DNA of 22,828 nt from JBLNCE01 sp050260415 (GTDB taxonomy: Bacteria; Bacillota; UBA4882; JAAYXC01): assembly GCA_050260415.1 (NCBI GenBank), contig JBLNCE010000129.1, positions 1-22,828 of the forward strand, in the 5' to 3' direction. The notes beneath the pieces were generated by a model, which worked only from the letters and a program-made list of their open reading frames with translations, did no database searches and was not told the origin of the DNA. Positions within the stretch are counted from its first letter, which is position 1, and each line of letters starts with the position of its first letter. Positions 14,054 to 21,491 of this stretch are shown here, piece after piece. The translations under genes were made by a program, and so were the position numbers.

Positions 14054-14809
14054 CTAAGGACCAAGGAATATGCCAAGAATCCCCAGAATGGTACCGATTA
14101 ACCCTATGGTCTTGGCCTTCTTCGCTTCCGCCTCGGCCGTGGTCTTGTCCTGGGTGGTCTGGTACTTTAAATCTTCCAGCGACTTGGTGGCCGCCGCCAG
14201 ATCCGCCTGGAGCTTGGCGATCGTCTGATCCTGTTGGCTATCCTTGGCCTGGATCTCTTTGACCTGCTCTTCGAGGGTGGTCACCCTTACGTCCAGGGCG
14301 TCCAGCTCCTCAATGAATTCGGCTTCCAGATCCTGAATGGCCTCATAGATATCATCGGAGAGCGCCATCAGGTCTTCCTGCGTGGCGAAGTCACCCTCGT
14401 CCTGTCCGGCAAGGGCCTCTGCGATCATTGCCTTGACATCTTCCTCGGACAGGATCTTCTTTGGCTCCGCCGGTTGGGGCGTTGGCTGCGGCTTCGGCGC
14501 CGGCGCCTGGGTTTCCTTGACCGTGGCCAGTTGCGCATCGGTGGAGGACTGGAGCGCCGCCAGTTTCTCGTCAAAATAGTTCATGAGCCTGGCCATGAAC
14601 TCCACCACCTCGTTGCGGGTGGCGGGACGGCTGCCCCTGAACGTCCCATCGGGATATCCCTTGATCAACCCGGCGTCATAGACCAATTTGAATGACTGGT
14701 AGACCCAGCTGTTCACCGCCGGCTGGTCATCAAATTGAGCGTAGGCTGCCTGGCCAAGGGTCAAACCGAGGATAAGCACGAGCACCGCGAGCATCATCGT
14801 ACGACGCAC
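14054..14809 (-). CDS. Exported SLH-domain protein with coiled coil and hydrophobic C-terminus
   Basis: A 251 aa exported protein. Residues 1-24 are a signal peptide (MRRTMMLAVLVLILG... AAYA, cleavage before QFDDQ). Residues about 29-75 form one SLH domain (VNSWVYQSFKLVYDAGLIKG, YPDGTFRGSRPATRNEV), a module that binds peptidoglycan-linked polymers. A Pro-rich linker follows (102-116), then a long acidic heptad-like helix predicted as coiled coil (about 150-230), and a hydrophobic tail GLIGTILGILGIFLGP (236-251). The order SLH, coiled coil, membrane anchor recalls Thermotoga Omp-alpha and the OmpM type of outer-membrane tether, although this protein is short. The GTG at 14809 is chosen for the SD GGGAGGTGA at 5 nt. 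It has its own promoter and terminator, so it is monocistronic. Confidence 0.85.
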   Translation of the reverse strand: MRRTMMLAVLVLILGLTLGQAAYAQFDDQPAVNSWVYQSFKLVYDAGLIKGYPDGTFRGSRPATRNEVVEFMARLMNYFDEKLAALQSSTDAQLATVKETQAPAPKPQPTPQPAEPKKILSEEDVKAMIAEALAGQDEGDFATQEDLMALSDDIYEAIQDLEAEFIEELDALDVRVTTLEEQVKEIQAKDSQQDQTIAKLQADLAAATKSLEDLKYQTTQDKTTAEAEAKKAKTIGLIGTILGILGIFLGP

Positions 14810-14887
14810 TACGTTCACCTCCCGTCTTCTTTGGAATGCGGCCGCGGGAAGCCCCACGGTCAAGCATTCATACTTCGTCATGCTATT

Positions 14888-14916
14888 ATTCTACCCAATA
14901 TGTCTAGATCCTTCAA
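14888..14916 (-). promoter_or_regulatory. Promoter of the SLH-protein gene
   Basis: Minus strand: -35 TTGAAG (14911-14916), a 17-nt spacer and -10 TAGAAT (14888-14893). It lies in the 124-bp gap between the yitT-like stop and the SLH gene start, leaving a leader of about 70 nt. Confidence 0.7.
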
Positions 14917-14933
14917 AGATGGTGAATCTTACC

Positions 14934-15806
14934 CTATTCATTTCTAAACCCTTCGCCAAGTACCTCGTGCACTCCCGTCAAGATCACAAAAGCGCGCGGA
15001 TCGATGCGGTTTACGATCTCCCTCAGTTTCGTCTCCTCGGATCTGGAGATTACACAGAGCAGCACCTCCCGCTTTGCGCCCGAGTATAACCCCCGGCCTT
15101 CCAGACCTGTGACGCCCCGCTGCAGTTCATGCAGGAGCGCATGGCCAATTTCCCGCGCTTGCCCGGAAACGATGATCGCCGCTTTGGCATAGTCCACCCC
15201 GACCAAGACGGCATCGATCGCCTTGCTCGCCACAAAGACGGTAATGATGGCCACCAGGGCCGCCTCGGGGCTGCGAAAGGCCACGCCCGCCAGCGCGATT
15301 ACGGCGCCGTCGATCGTAAGCAAGGCCTGCCCGACGGAGATTCCGGTCCAACGGTGCAATAGTTGCGCGCCGAGATCCGTGCCGCCCGTCGTGCCTCTGG
15401 CCCTAAAGGCAAGACCCATGCCCGCGCCGGTCAAGACACCGCCGTAGAGCGCCGCCAATAGGGGATTTTCCGTGAGCGGTCGATGGATTAGAGAACGCCA
15501 TACTTCGACCATCAATGAGAGGATCGCCGTCCCGTACAAGGTCCGCGCGCCAAAGCGGTGGCCGAAGACGCGCAGGCAGACGAGGAAGAGCGGCAAATTG
15601 ACGGCGAGCATGACCGGTCCAACAGGGAGGCGCCATAGATAGTGGACGATCGTCGCCAGACCGCTGACGCCTCCAGCCGCGATCCGATTGGGAATCAGCA
15701 GCCAGACCAGACCGAGGGCCGTAAGACTCACACCCGCCGTAATCAAGACATAATCCCGCAGGCTCGCCCGCCATCCGTGGACCTGGCTCCGGGTTATTCG
15801 GAACAC
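14934..15806 (-). CDS. YitT-family membrane protein (DUF161 + DUF2179)
   Basis: A 290 aa integral membrane protein. About five hydrophobic segments fill residues 18-210, with the family motifs PNRIAAGGVSGLATI and ARGTTGGTDLGAQLL. The soluble C-terminal DUF2179 domain contains GVTGLEGRGLYSG, REVLLCVISRSEETKLREIV and DPRAFVILTGVHEVLGEGF. The family is widespread in Bacillota; its transport or signalling role is not settled. The GTG at 15806 is chosen: it gives the standard length and has GGAGG upstream, and it overlaps the WecG-like gene by 13 nt. An ATG 11 codons further upstream is possible. It is the last gene of the envelope cluster. Confidence 0.9.
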   Translation of the reverse strand: MFRITRSQVHGWRASLRDYVLITAGVSLTALGLVWLLIPNRIAAGGVSGLATIVHYLWRLPVGPVMLAVNLPLFLVCLRVFGHRFGARTLYGTAILSLMVEVWRSLIHRPLTENPLLAALYGGVLTGAGMGLAFRARGTTGGTDLGAQLLHRWTGISVGQALLTIDGAVIALAGVAFRSPEAALVAIITVFVASKAIDAVLVGVDYAKAAIIVSGQAREIGHALLHELQRGVTGLEGRGLYSGAKREVLLCVISRSEETKLREIVNRIDPRAFVILTGVHEVLGEGFRNE

Positions 15807-16543
15807 CTCCTTCTTGCCTCCGGCTTGAGCGCAAGCCATATATAGCCGGGCATAACACGCAGCCTGATCAGCCGGCGCGGCTCGCGCAAGACCCGGTACA
15901 GCCATTCGATGCCCAGACGACGCATGATTTGCGGCGCACGCCGCGTACGGCCGGAGAGCACGTCGAAGCTTCCTCCCACGCCCATGCCGACGGCGGCGCC
16001 CGTGCGTTCGAGGTTCCGCAGCAACCAGTATTCCTGCCGCGGTACTCCCAGACCGGCAAAGACCAGTTTCGCCCCGCTCGCGGCGATCCGGGCCGGGAGA
16101 CCAGCCAGTTCCGCCTGGGAGAGAAAGCCGTGGGCGGTCCCGCCCACGATCAGATCGGGGTAGCGTTCACCGAGCGCCCTGGCTGCCAGTTCGGCCACGC
16201 CCGGCTCGCCGCCGTATAGGAATACCGGCAGCGACCGGCGGGCGGCTTCCGCGGCCAAGCGCTGGCAGAGTTCCACCCCGGGAACGCGGCGTACTTCGCG
16301 CCAGCCCCGCCGTAGGCAGGCCAGCATGATGCCCGTCCCATCCGGCACGACCAAGGTGTCCCCCTCAAAGCAAGCCGAGAAGGCCGGATCGCGGCGGGCA
16401 TACATTACCATCTCCGGGTTGAGCGTGATCACGCGCAAAGGCCGGTTTCCCGTCCCGTCCATCCGGGCCAGGCAGATCTCCACGGCACGTTCCATCGTTA
16501 CGAGATCCAGAGGTATGCTCATCAACCATTTCCTGGATGCCAT
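15794..16543 (-). CDS. WecG/TagA/CpsF-family glycosyltransferase
   Basis: A 249 aa glycosyltransferase of the GT26 family, which adds N-acetylmannosamine (TagA) or related sugars to lipid-linked intermediates for teichoic acid or surface polysaccharide. Family signatures: VITLNPEMVMYARRDP, the catalytic-region PDGTGIMLA, FLYGGEPGVAE, GLGVPRQEYWL, and GVGGSFDVLSGRTRRAP. The C-terminal basic/hydrophobic tail (LYRVLREPRRLIRLRVMPGY) is the membrane-association region described for TagA. ATG at 16543 overlaps the previous stop (TAATG); an ATG seven codons later has AGGA upstream. The acceptor sugar cannot be read from the sequence. Confidence 0.9.
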   Translation of the reverse strand: MASRKWLMSIPLDLVTMERAVEICLARMDGTGNRPLRVITLNPEMVMYARRDPAFSACFEGDTLVVPDGTGIMLACLRRGWREVRRVPGVELCQRLAAEAARRSLPVFLYGGEPGVAELAARALGERYPDLIVGGTAHGFLSQAELAGLPARIAASGAKLVFAGLGVPRQEYWLLRNLERTGAAVGMGVGGSFDVLSGRTRRAPQIMRRLGIEWLYRVLREPRRLIRLRVMPGYIWLALKPEARRRCSE

Positions 16544-17571
16544 TAACTGAGAGGCTCCCCTTCCGCGATCAATATGCCCCAATTCAACCAGAAAAGGCTC
16601 GCGAGCGCCGGGTGGGTGAGAAATGCGTCGGCGAAACCGAACACGAACAGGGACGCGAGCGTCGCCATGGCCGCCGCGGCTGCCGGTGTGCGCGGGCCTC
16701 GCATCGCGGTGCGGACCCCGAAGACGATCAGCGGCACGAAGCCTGCCAGGGCCAAGAGACCGCCATGGACCGCGATCTCGAGCAGGAGATTATGGGGATG
16801 CGATCCCGGCAGTGGCGGCGACATCCCCCAACCTGCCAGGGGTTTGGCGGCCCATGCGCGTAACGCAAGCCACCATATATCAATTCGTGCAGCTACAGTA
16901 GGATCAGTCCCATCAAGCGCGGCGAGTAGGCGATCCCCAGGCGTCCAGGGAAGGATGGCCGCCGCCAGCCCAAAGAGCAGCAGGACGGGTAGAACCCGCG
17001 GCCGGTGGAAGTACAGAATGACCATCAATCCCGCCGCGCCCGCGAACCAGCCGCCGCGTGAGGCGGTTAGGAGGCAGGCCGCGCCAAGCAGGGCCAGGCT
17101 CAAACGGCGCAGATAGCGCGGCCACGCCACCGTCAGGGTAAGCGGCGCCACCCCGGCGCAGTAAGCGGCCAATACGTTGGGATTACCCATGGTACCGTAG
17201 GCCCGCCCCCAAGGCCAGGTGTAGCCCACCCAATGCGCGGGTGTGGCCAAGCCCAGCAAGATCTGGAGCACGGCCGCCGCGGCCGCGGTGAGCCCGCCCA
17301 GCAGGAGGGACTCCTGGAGACGGCGCGGCTGGTCGCGCGCCATGCCGAGAGCCAGGATCGGGCCGACCAGTGCCAGGTCGACCAGGGTCATGAGGTGCGC
17401 CGGCTCTCCCCGCCAGGGCCAGGCCGCCGACCAACCGGCGGCCACCCAAACCAACGGCGCGGCCTTTGGCCAGAGGCCGTCCGGGTCAGCAGTCAAGACC
17501 GGCCAGAACGACAACGCCAAGAGCGCGGGGGTCTCAGCGGCCGGCGCCAGCGGGAGCGCAAAACACAACAC
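16543..17571 (-). CDS. O-antigen ligase-like (Wzy_C) membrane protein
   Basis: A 342 aa polytopic membrane protein with about ten hydrophobic segments. The diagnostic loop resembles the Wzy_C / RfaL family: LLTASRGGWFAG in the middle and GWGMSPPLPGSHPHNLLLEI, with the conserved HPHN, towards the C-terminus. Members polymerise or ligate lipid-linked surface polysaccharide on the outer face of the membrane. Neighbouring WecG/TagA-type and DUF4330 genes support an envelope-polysaccharide role. The start is uncertain: GTG at 17571 is the only usual start in frame, lacks an SD, and the frame stays open upstream into the end of the DUF4330 gene. The protein is shorter than many relatives. Confidence 0.85.
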   Translation of the reverse strand: MLCFALPLAPAAETPALLALSFWPVLTADPDGLWPKAAPLVWVAAGWSAAWPWRGEPAHLMTLVDLALVGPILALGMARDQPRRLQESLLLGGLTAAAAAVLQILLGLATPAHWVGYTWPWGRAYGTMGNPNVLAAYCAGVAPLTLTVAWPRYLRRLSLALLGAACLLTASRGGWFAGAAGLMVILYFHRPRVLPVLLLFGLAAAILPWTPGDRLLAALDGTDPTVAARIDIWWLALRAWAAKPLAGWGMSPPLPGSHPHNLLLEIAVHGGLLALAGFVPLIVFGVRTAMRGPRTPAAAAAMATLASLFVFGFADAFLTHPALASLFWLNWGILIAEGEPLS

Positions 17572-17615
17572 CCGCGCGGCCGGCGCCGCCCATTTACGGA
17601 GCGAGCGAACGGCGG

Positions 17616-18068
17616 CTAGCGTCCGCCAGCAACCTTGATTCGTTCCACACGCCCCCAGAACGAGGCCAGAGTGGTCCGGAGCGGATAGGACTCCCCGACC
17701 CGGACCGGAAGATTGCGCCCGAGGTAGAGCCCTTTCCCGGCGCGGAAACGGCCTTTGCCCGCAACAACCGCCAACACGTCCAGCGCTTCGGACCAGTGGC
17801 GACCCGACGCGGGCTCCCGCGCCGGGCGGGACTGCGCGCTGATGATCCGGCCCAGTGCCGCGCCGTTTTTGGCATGGCGAACGGTCTCGCCCGGCGGCAG
17901 CGCGCCCAACAAGCCGGCCGATACATCCTTAATGAAGAAGGTGATGTGTACCTGGCGGGGTTCCGTACCCAAGGGTACGGGCAGGGCGGCCGTCGCCGCC
18001 CGGATGGCGATGGCGCCGAAGACCACGGCCAGGGCAAGGTCACGCAATCTGAACCGGCCGAACCTCAC
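17616..18068 (-). CDS. DUF4330-domain protein
   Basis: A 150 aa protein with one N-terminal hydrophobic segment (RDLALAVVFGAIAIRAATAAL) that is a signal anchor, followed by an extracytoplasmic DUF4330 domain: VHITFFIKDVSAGLLGALPPG, VRHAKNGAALGRIIS, and the ending LGRNLPVRVGESYPLRT.. FWGRVERI. The function of the family is unknown. It is first in a cluster with the O-antigen-ligase-like, WecG/TagA-like and YitT genes, suggesting a part in envelope assembly. The start is GTG with AGGGG a few nucleotides upstream. Confidence 0.8.
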   Translation of the reverse strand: MRFGRFRLRDLALAVVFGAIAIRAATAALPVPLGTEPRQVHITFFIKDVSAGLLGALPPGETVRHAKNGAALGRIISAQSRPAREPASGRHWSEALDVLAVVAGKGRFRAGKGLYLGRNLPVRVGESYPLRTTLASFWGRVERIKVAGGR

Positions 18069-18171
18069 GCGCCCCTACCCGCTTGTCCGTCCCCGTAATC
18101 CATATGATCCATCACGGCGTACGTTCCAGCCTCCTGTAACCCGCTAGGGCATCCTGGGGTGGATGGCAGCG

Positions 18172-18229
18172 CCCCCTCTCTTTTTGCGCCGAGGGGGTGA
18201 GTGCAAAATACGAATCGAAGACTTAATCG
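18172..18229. repeat. Dispersed palindromic repeat, copy 2
   Basis: Plus strand: CCCCCTCTCTTTTTGCGCC, GAGGGGGTGAGTGCAAAA, ATCGAAGACTTAATCG. It shares its block order with copy 1 (3083-3148), including the non-palindromic tail TGCAAA...ATCGAAGACTT, so the similarity is not due to composition alone. Confidence 0.6.
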
Positions 18230-18254
18230 CACCACTGGTCAGAAAATGGCATCA

Positions 18255-18317
18255 AACTCACCCCCCATCCCCCTCTCTAAGCTTAGAGAGGGGGTGCCCG
18301 CAGGGCGGGGGTGAGTT
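18255..18317. repeat. Long palindromic element around an AAGCTT centre
   Basis: AACTCACCCCC (18255-18265) and GGGGGTGAGTT (18307-18317) are perfect 11-bp inverted ends. Inside is a perfect 26-bp palindrome, 18269-18294, centred on AAGCTT. The whole can form a cruciform or a strong RNA hairpin in either direction and may terminate the ABC-transporter transcript that ends at 18389. It resembles REP/MITE-like intergenic elements. The rest of the 18069-18388 gap shows no gene. Confidence 0.85.
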
Positions 18318-18388
18318 GACAAACGCAGAAGCCGTCTCATTTTCATCCTTTGTTGTCCCCGCAGAATACCGGGGTTAGAGCAGCGGGC

Positions 18389-19150
18389 TCAACCCGCCAC
18401 GCCCCACCGCTCCGCCACCATGCGCTGAAGGCGAAGGAAGACCAACCGGTCAAAGAAGGAACCCAAGACGGCGAGCACGGTCATGATCGCCAGAACCTGA
18501 GACATGTCGTTCAGTTCACGGCCCATCATCAGGAGATGCCCAAGCCCCATACTGACATAGAGCAACTCACCGGCCATCAGGGAGCGCCAGGCGAACGACC
18601 AGCCCAGCTTCATCCCGGTAATAATGGACGGCAGCGCGGCGGGAAAGATGACCTCCGTATAGAGTCTGAGACCTTTGGCGCCCATATTCGTCGCCGCGCG
18701 CAGAAACGGCGGCGGGATGTTCTTGATGCCATCCTCGGTCGAGACGGTGATCGCGAGGACGGCCCCCATAATCACCACGAACAGGATGGCGCGTTCGTTC
18801 AGCCCGAACCAGAGCAGCGCCAGTGGTAGCCAACAGATGCTCGGCAAGACCTGCAGACCGAGGACCAGGGAGCCTAGCGTCTGCCGAAGCGGATCGCTAC
18901 GCCCAAGGGCCATGCCGAGGGCGGTGCCAAAGATTAAGGAAAAGCCGAAACCCATGATTATGCGGCGCATGCTCACCCAGACAGCCAAGGGAATCGAGCC
19001 GTTGCCGAGCCCACCGAGCAATGTTCGCAAGACGCCGCTCGGCGGCGGCAGCAGGTACGGCGGCCATAATCCCGCTCTACCCGCTAGTTCCCAAAGGGAG
19101 ATCAACGCCAGGAAGAAGATAGTCCTCCTCAGACCGCCACGCATCGTCAT
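18389..19150 (-). CDS. ABC transporter permease, nitrate/sulfonate/taurine (NitT/TauT) type
   Basis: A 253 aa inner-membrane permease of the BPD_transp_1 family with about six membrane segments, beginning RRTIFFLALISLWELAGRAG, the usual SsuC/TauC start, followed by LLPPPSGVLRTL. The coupling loop (EAA-like) lies around FLRAATNMGAKGLRLYTEVI and PAALPSIITGMKLGWSFAW. The ATG at 19150 has AAGGGGG 5-6 nt upstream and overlaps the ATPase gene by 74 nt, an unusually long overlap. An in-frame extension to 19498 is only the alternative frame of the ATPase gene. Substrates in the family include sulfonates, taurine, nitrate and thiamine precursors; none can be assigned. Confidence 0.92.
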   Translation of the reverse strand: MTMRGGLRRTIFFLALISLWELAGRAGLWPPYLLPPPSGVLRTLLGGLGNGSIPLAVWVSMRRIIMGFGFSLIFGTALGMALGRSDPLRQTLGSLVLGLQVLPSICWLPLALLWFGLNERAILFVVIMGAVLAITVSTEDGIKNIPPPFLRAATNMGAKGLRLYTEVIFPAALPSIITGMKLGWSFAWRSLMAGELLYVSMGLGHLLMMGRELNDMSQVLAIMTVLAVLGSFFDRLVFLRLQRMVAERWGVAG

Positions 19151-20027
19151 TACCACCCCCTTCGGACGGCGGCGCGAAGACCAGCCGAAGTTGGCGGCGG
19201 ATTTCCTCGTCGAGTTCGCGCAAGAGCCCCTGTTCCAACAGGCGCGGCCGCGGCGCGCGCACCTGGTATTCCTTGACCACCCTGCCCGGACGGGAGGAGA
19301 AGACCAGGATTCTATCCGCCAGGAGCAAGGCTTCCGGGACATGATGGGTGACGAAGAGGATCGTCTTCCCGGTCCCGGCCCAGACCTGGAGCAACTCCCT
19401 GTGCAGCCGATCCCTCGACTGCAGGTCGAGGGCGGCAAAAGGCTCGTCCAGAAGCAGCAAATCCGGATCGAGCACCAGCGCTCTGGCCAGGGCGGCACGC
19501 TGTTTCATGCCGCCGGAAAGCTGATGTACGTACGAGCGGGCAAAATCACCGAGCCCCACCTGTCTGAGGCAGTCCAGGGCGCGCAGCGCCCTTTCCGCGC
19601 GCGCGAGCCCGCGAATGCGCAAACCGAATTCCACGTTTTCCTGTACGGTCAGCCATGGGAACAAGGCGGGCTCCTGGAACATGATGATGCGGTCGGGACC
19701 CGGTCCCTCGACGGGATGCCCGTCGACAAACACCCTGCCGCGGCTGGGGCTTTCCAAACCCGCCACGATGTTCAACAAGGTCGATTTCCCGCATCCGGAC
19801 GGTCCCACGAGACAGATGAACTCCCCCCGATATACCGACAAGGTCACGTTGGCGAGCGCCTCCAAGCGTCCGCCCCGCACCCTGAAATGCTTGCCGACCC
19901 CCCGGACCGTCAGTTTCGCTCCTTCCGTCCGCGAAAGAGCAATCTCCTCACCCAGTCTGACCGCGATCTGGGTCCGGGTTATGGTGCTATGTTCTTCCAG
20001 CTCAAGCTCTTGCCATTTTCCGTGCAC
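19077..20027 (-). CDS. ABC transporter ATPase, nitrate/sulfonate/taurine (NitT/TauT) type
   Basis: The 316 aa nucleotide-binding subunit partner of the downstream permease. Walker A GPSGCGKST, Q-loop FQEPALFPWLTV, signature LSGGMKQRAALARAL, Walker B LLLLDEPFAALD and the switch His in FVTHH are all intact. The FPW after the Q-loop is typical of SsuB/TauB. About 35 residues precede the usual domain start and about 40 follow the core. The GTG at 20027 is chosen because GGAGGA lies 7 nt upstream; a GTG at 20042 would overlap that SD. No substrate-binding protein gene is adjacent (an L-lactate dehydrogenase gene lies upstream, a repeat region downstream), so the importer is incomplete here. Confidence 0.92.
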   Translation of the reverse strand: MHGKWQELELEEHSTITRTQIAVRLGEEIALSRTEGAKLTVRGVGKHFRVRGGRLEALANVTLSVYRGEFICLVGPSGCGKSTLLNIVAGLESPSRGRVFVDGHPVEGPGPDRIIMFQEPALFPWLTVQENVEFGLRIRGLARAERALRALDCLRQVGLGDFARSYVHQLSGGMKQRAALARALVLDPDLLLLDEPFAALDLQSRDRLHRELLQVWAGTGKTILFVTHHVPEALLLADRILVFSSRPGRVVKEYQVRAPRPRLLEQGLLRELDEEIRRQLRLVFAPPSEGGGNDDAWRSEEDYLLPGVDLPLGTSG

Positions 20028-20149
20028 GGTAGTGTCCTCCACCCGGCCGGGCCGCCCCGGCCCGAATTCTTTCTACAGTATACTCCGGGCTGGAAGCTTT
20101 GCGCCGTTGTCCGCATGCCGGGCATCGGATCTTGGATCCATGGATACTT

Positions 20150-21094
20150 CTACGCCAGTCCCGTCCCCTCGATCACCGCGCGGATGACGCCCGCCGACCG
20201 GTGCAGGCCTTCGTGTTCGTCGGGTGAAAGCGGTATCGCCACCACCCGCTCCACGCCCTCGCGCCCCACGATCGTGGGCACGCTCAGGGCGACGCCGGTC
20301 AAGCCGTATTCGCCTTGCAGGACGCTGGCGACCGTGAGGAGGGAATGCTCGTCGCGGATGATGCTCCCCAGGATCCGCAGGAGAGCCAGGCCGATGGCAT
20401 AATAGGTCGCGTGTTTGCGCTTGATGATCTCATAGGCCGCGTCCCGGACCTGGGCGAAGATCCGTTCCCGCTCGGGCCGGCCGCAGTGGCGCTTGCAGGC
20501 GGCGCAATACTCGTCCAACGATACGCCTGCGATATGGATCGCGCTCCAGATCGGCACCTCGCTGTCCCCGTGTTCGCCCAGGATATACGCATGGACGTTG
20601 GCCGGGTCGACCCGGCAGTGCTGACTGAGCAGGAAACGCAGCCTGGAACTGTCGAGCAACGTACCCGAACCGATGATCCGCTTGGACGGGAGTCCGCTCA
20701 ACTTGGCGGCGGCATAGGTCATCACATCAAGCGGATTGGTGGCGACCAGCAGCACCGCCTCGGTCCCACCCGCCACCACTTCGGGGATGATCTGGCGGTA
20801 GATGGCGATATTGCGGGCCGCCAGGTCGAGCCTGGTCTCGCCGGGCTTTTGCGCCACCCCGGCCGTGATCACGACCACCGCGGCGTCATCGCAATCCCGG
20901 TAGTCGCCGACCCTGACGGTCATGGGACGCACGAACGGCAGGCTGTGATTGAGGTCCATGACCTCGCCTTCCGCCTTGTCGCGATTGACGTCCAGCAGCA
21001 CGATCTCCTCCACCAGCGCGCGCTGGATGAGGCTGTACGCCAGGCTGGCGCCCACAAAACCAGTGCCGATGATCACAATCTTACTCTTTCTCAC
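20150..21094 (-). CDS. ldh: L-lactate dehydrogenase (lactate/malate dehydrogenase family)
   Basis: NAD-dependent interconversion of pyruvate and lactate, 314 aa. The N-terminal Rossmann motif is IVIIGTGFVGAS. The specificity loop AGVAQKPGETRLDL has Gln (Q82) where malate dehydrogenases carry Arg, pointing to lactate. The catalytic His is in LGEHGDSEVPIW, with Arg88 on the loop and TNPLDVMTYAA at the substrate site. The GTG at 21094 is chosen because GGAGGG lies 6 nt upstream and VRKSKIVIIG then starts the fold directly. An ATG at 21118 would add eight residues spanning that SD. It appears monocistronic, with a repeat-rich gap upstream. Confidence 0.93.
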   Translation of the reverse strand: MRKSKIVIIGTGFVGASLAYSLIQRALVEEIVLLDVNRDKAEGEVMDLNHSLPFVRPMTVRVGDYRDCDDAAVVVITAGVAQKPGETRLDLAARNIAIYRQIIPEVVAGGTEAVLLVATNPLDVMTYAAAKLSGLPSKRIIGSGTLLDSSRLRFLLSQHCRVDPANVHAYILGEHGDSEVPIWSAIHIAGVSLDEYCAACKRHCGRPERERIFAQVRDAAYEIIKRKHATYYAIGLALLRILGSIIRDEHSLLTVASVLQGEYGLTGVALSVPTIVGREGVERVVAIPLSPDEHEGLHRSAGVIRAVIEGTGLA

Positions 21095-21150
21095 CCGCAA
21101 CCCTCCAGAACTAAGCATGGCTAATTGGCCGTGGCATATACCGATAAATA

Positions 21151-21227
21151 CGCAGCTCGTCGCTGGTCGCTCGTCGCCCGGGGAACGGAACGCAGCGCGT
21201 CGCCGGTCGCTCGTCGCTCGGGGAACG
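21151..21227. repeat. 37-bp direct repeat, two copies
   Basis: 21151-21187 and 21191-21227 are identical except for three positions, separated by GAA (40-bp period). Each contains CGTCGC(T/C)GGTCGCTCGTCGC and ends in CGGGGAACG, itself built from degenerate GTCGCTC words. The pair lies 57-133 bp upstream of the ldh start. Confidence 0.9.
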
Positions 21228-21442
21228 TACCAGAGTTAAAGCGACGCGAAAGATCGGTTTTCTCGTGGTTCGAAGATGTAGCCTCCCCTTCGATTCCCCT
21301 CCCCCGCGATCGCGGAGAAAGGGAAAGGGGCGAGGGCCAAAAGACTCGACGGAGATCGATTGCCGGGTTTTGACGCCTCTCTACAGAGGCTACCGCGGAT
21401 GGCGACTGGTTGTCCGATCCCGACGCAGTAAGCATAATCCAA

Positions 21443-21470
21443 GCGCCACGGGCTTTAGCCCTTGGGGCGC
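21443..21470 (-). terminator. Stem-loop downstream of speD
   Basis: Minus strand: GCGCCCC..GGGC-TAAA-GCCC..GGCGC, a two-part stem 22 bp after the speD stop. No T-run follows (TTGGATTATG), so it may be a terminator of weak type, an mRNA-stabilising hairpin or another repeat element. Confidence 0.4.
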
Positions 21471-21491
21471 AATGCCGGATAGGTTTTGGCC

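Larger units (their letters stand above)
21095..21491. other. Gene-free gap between speD and ldh
   Basis: About 400 bp without a convincing gene. It holds a 37-bp imperfect direct repeat (21151-21227), a hairpin-rich C/G stretch around the palindrome CCGCGATCGCGG (near 21305), a GCCTCT-CTAC-AGAGGC hairpin (near 21375) and the stem-loop after speD (21443-21470). Frames through it on both strands have no SD and no recognisable product. Confidence 0.7.

Noticed and set aside
18316..18344. Plus-strand TTGACA as a promoter
   Set aside because: No acceptable -10 follows at 16-18 nt, and no plus-strand gene lies downstream.
18675..20402. A 575-codon plus-strand open frame
   Set aside because: Antisense to the ABC transporter and ldh genes, which have full family motifs; no SD and no recognisable domain.
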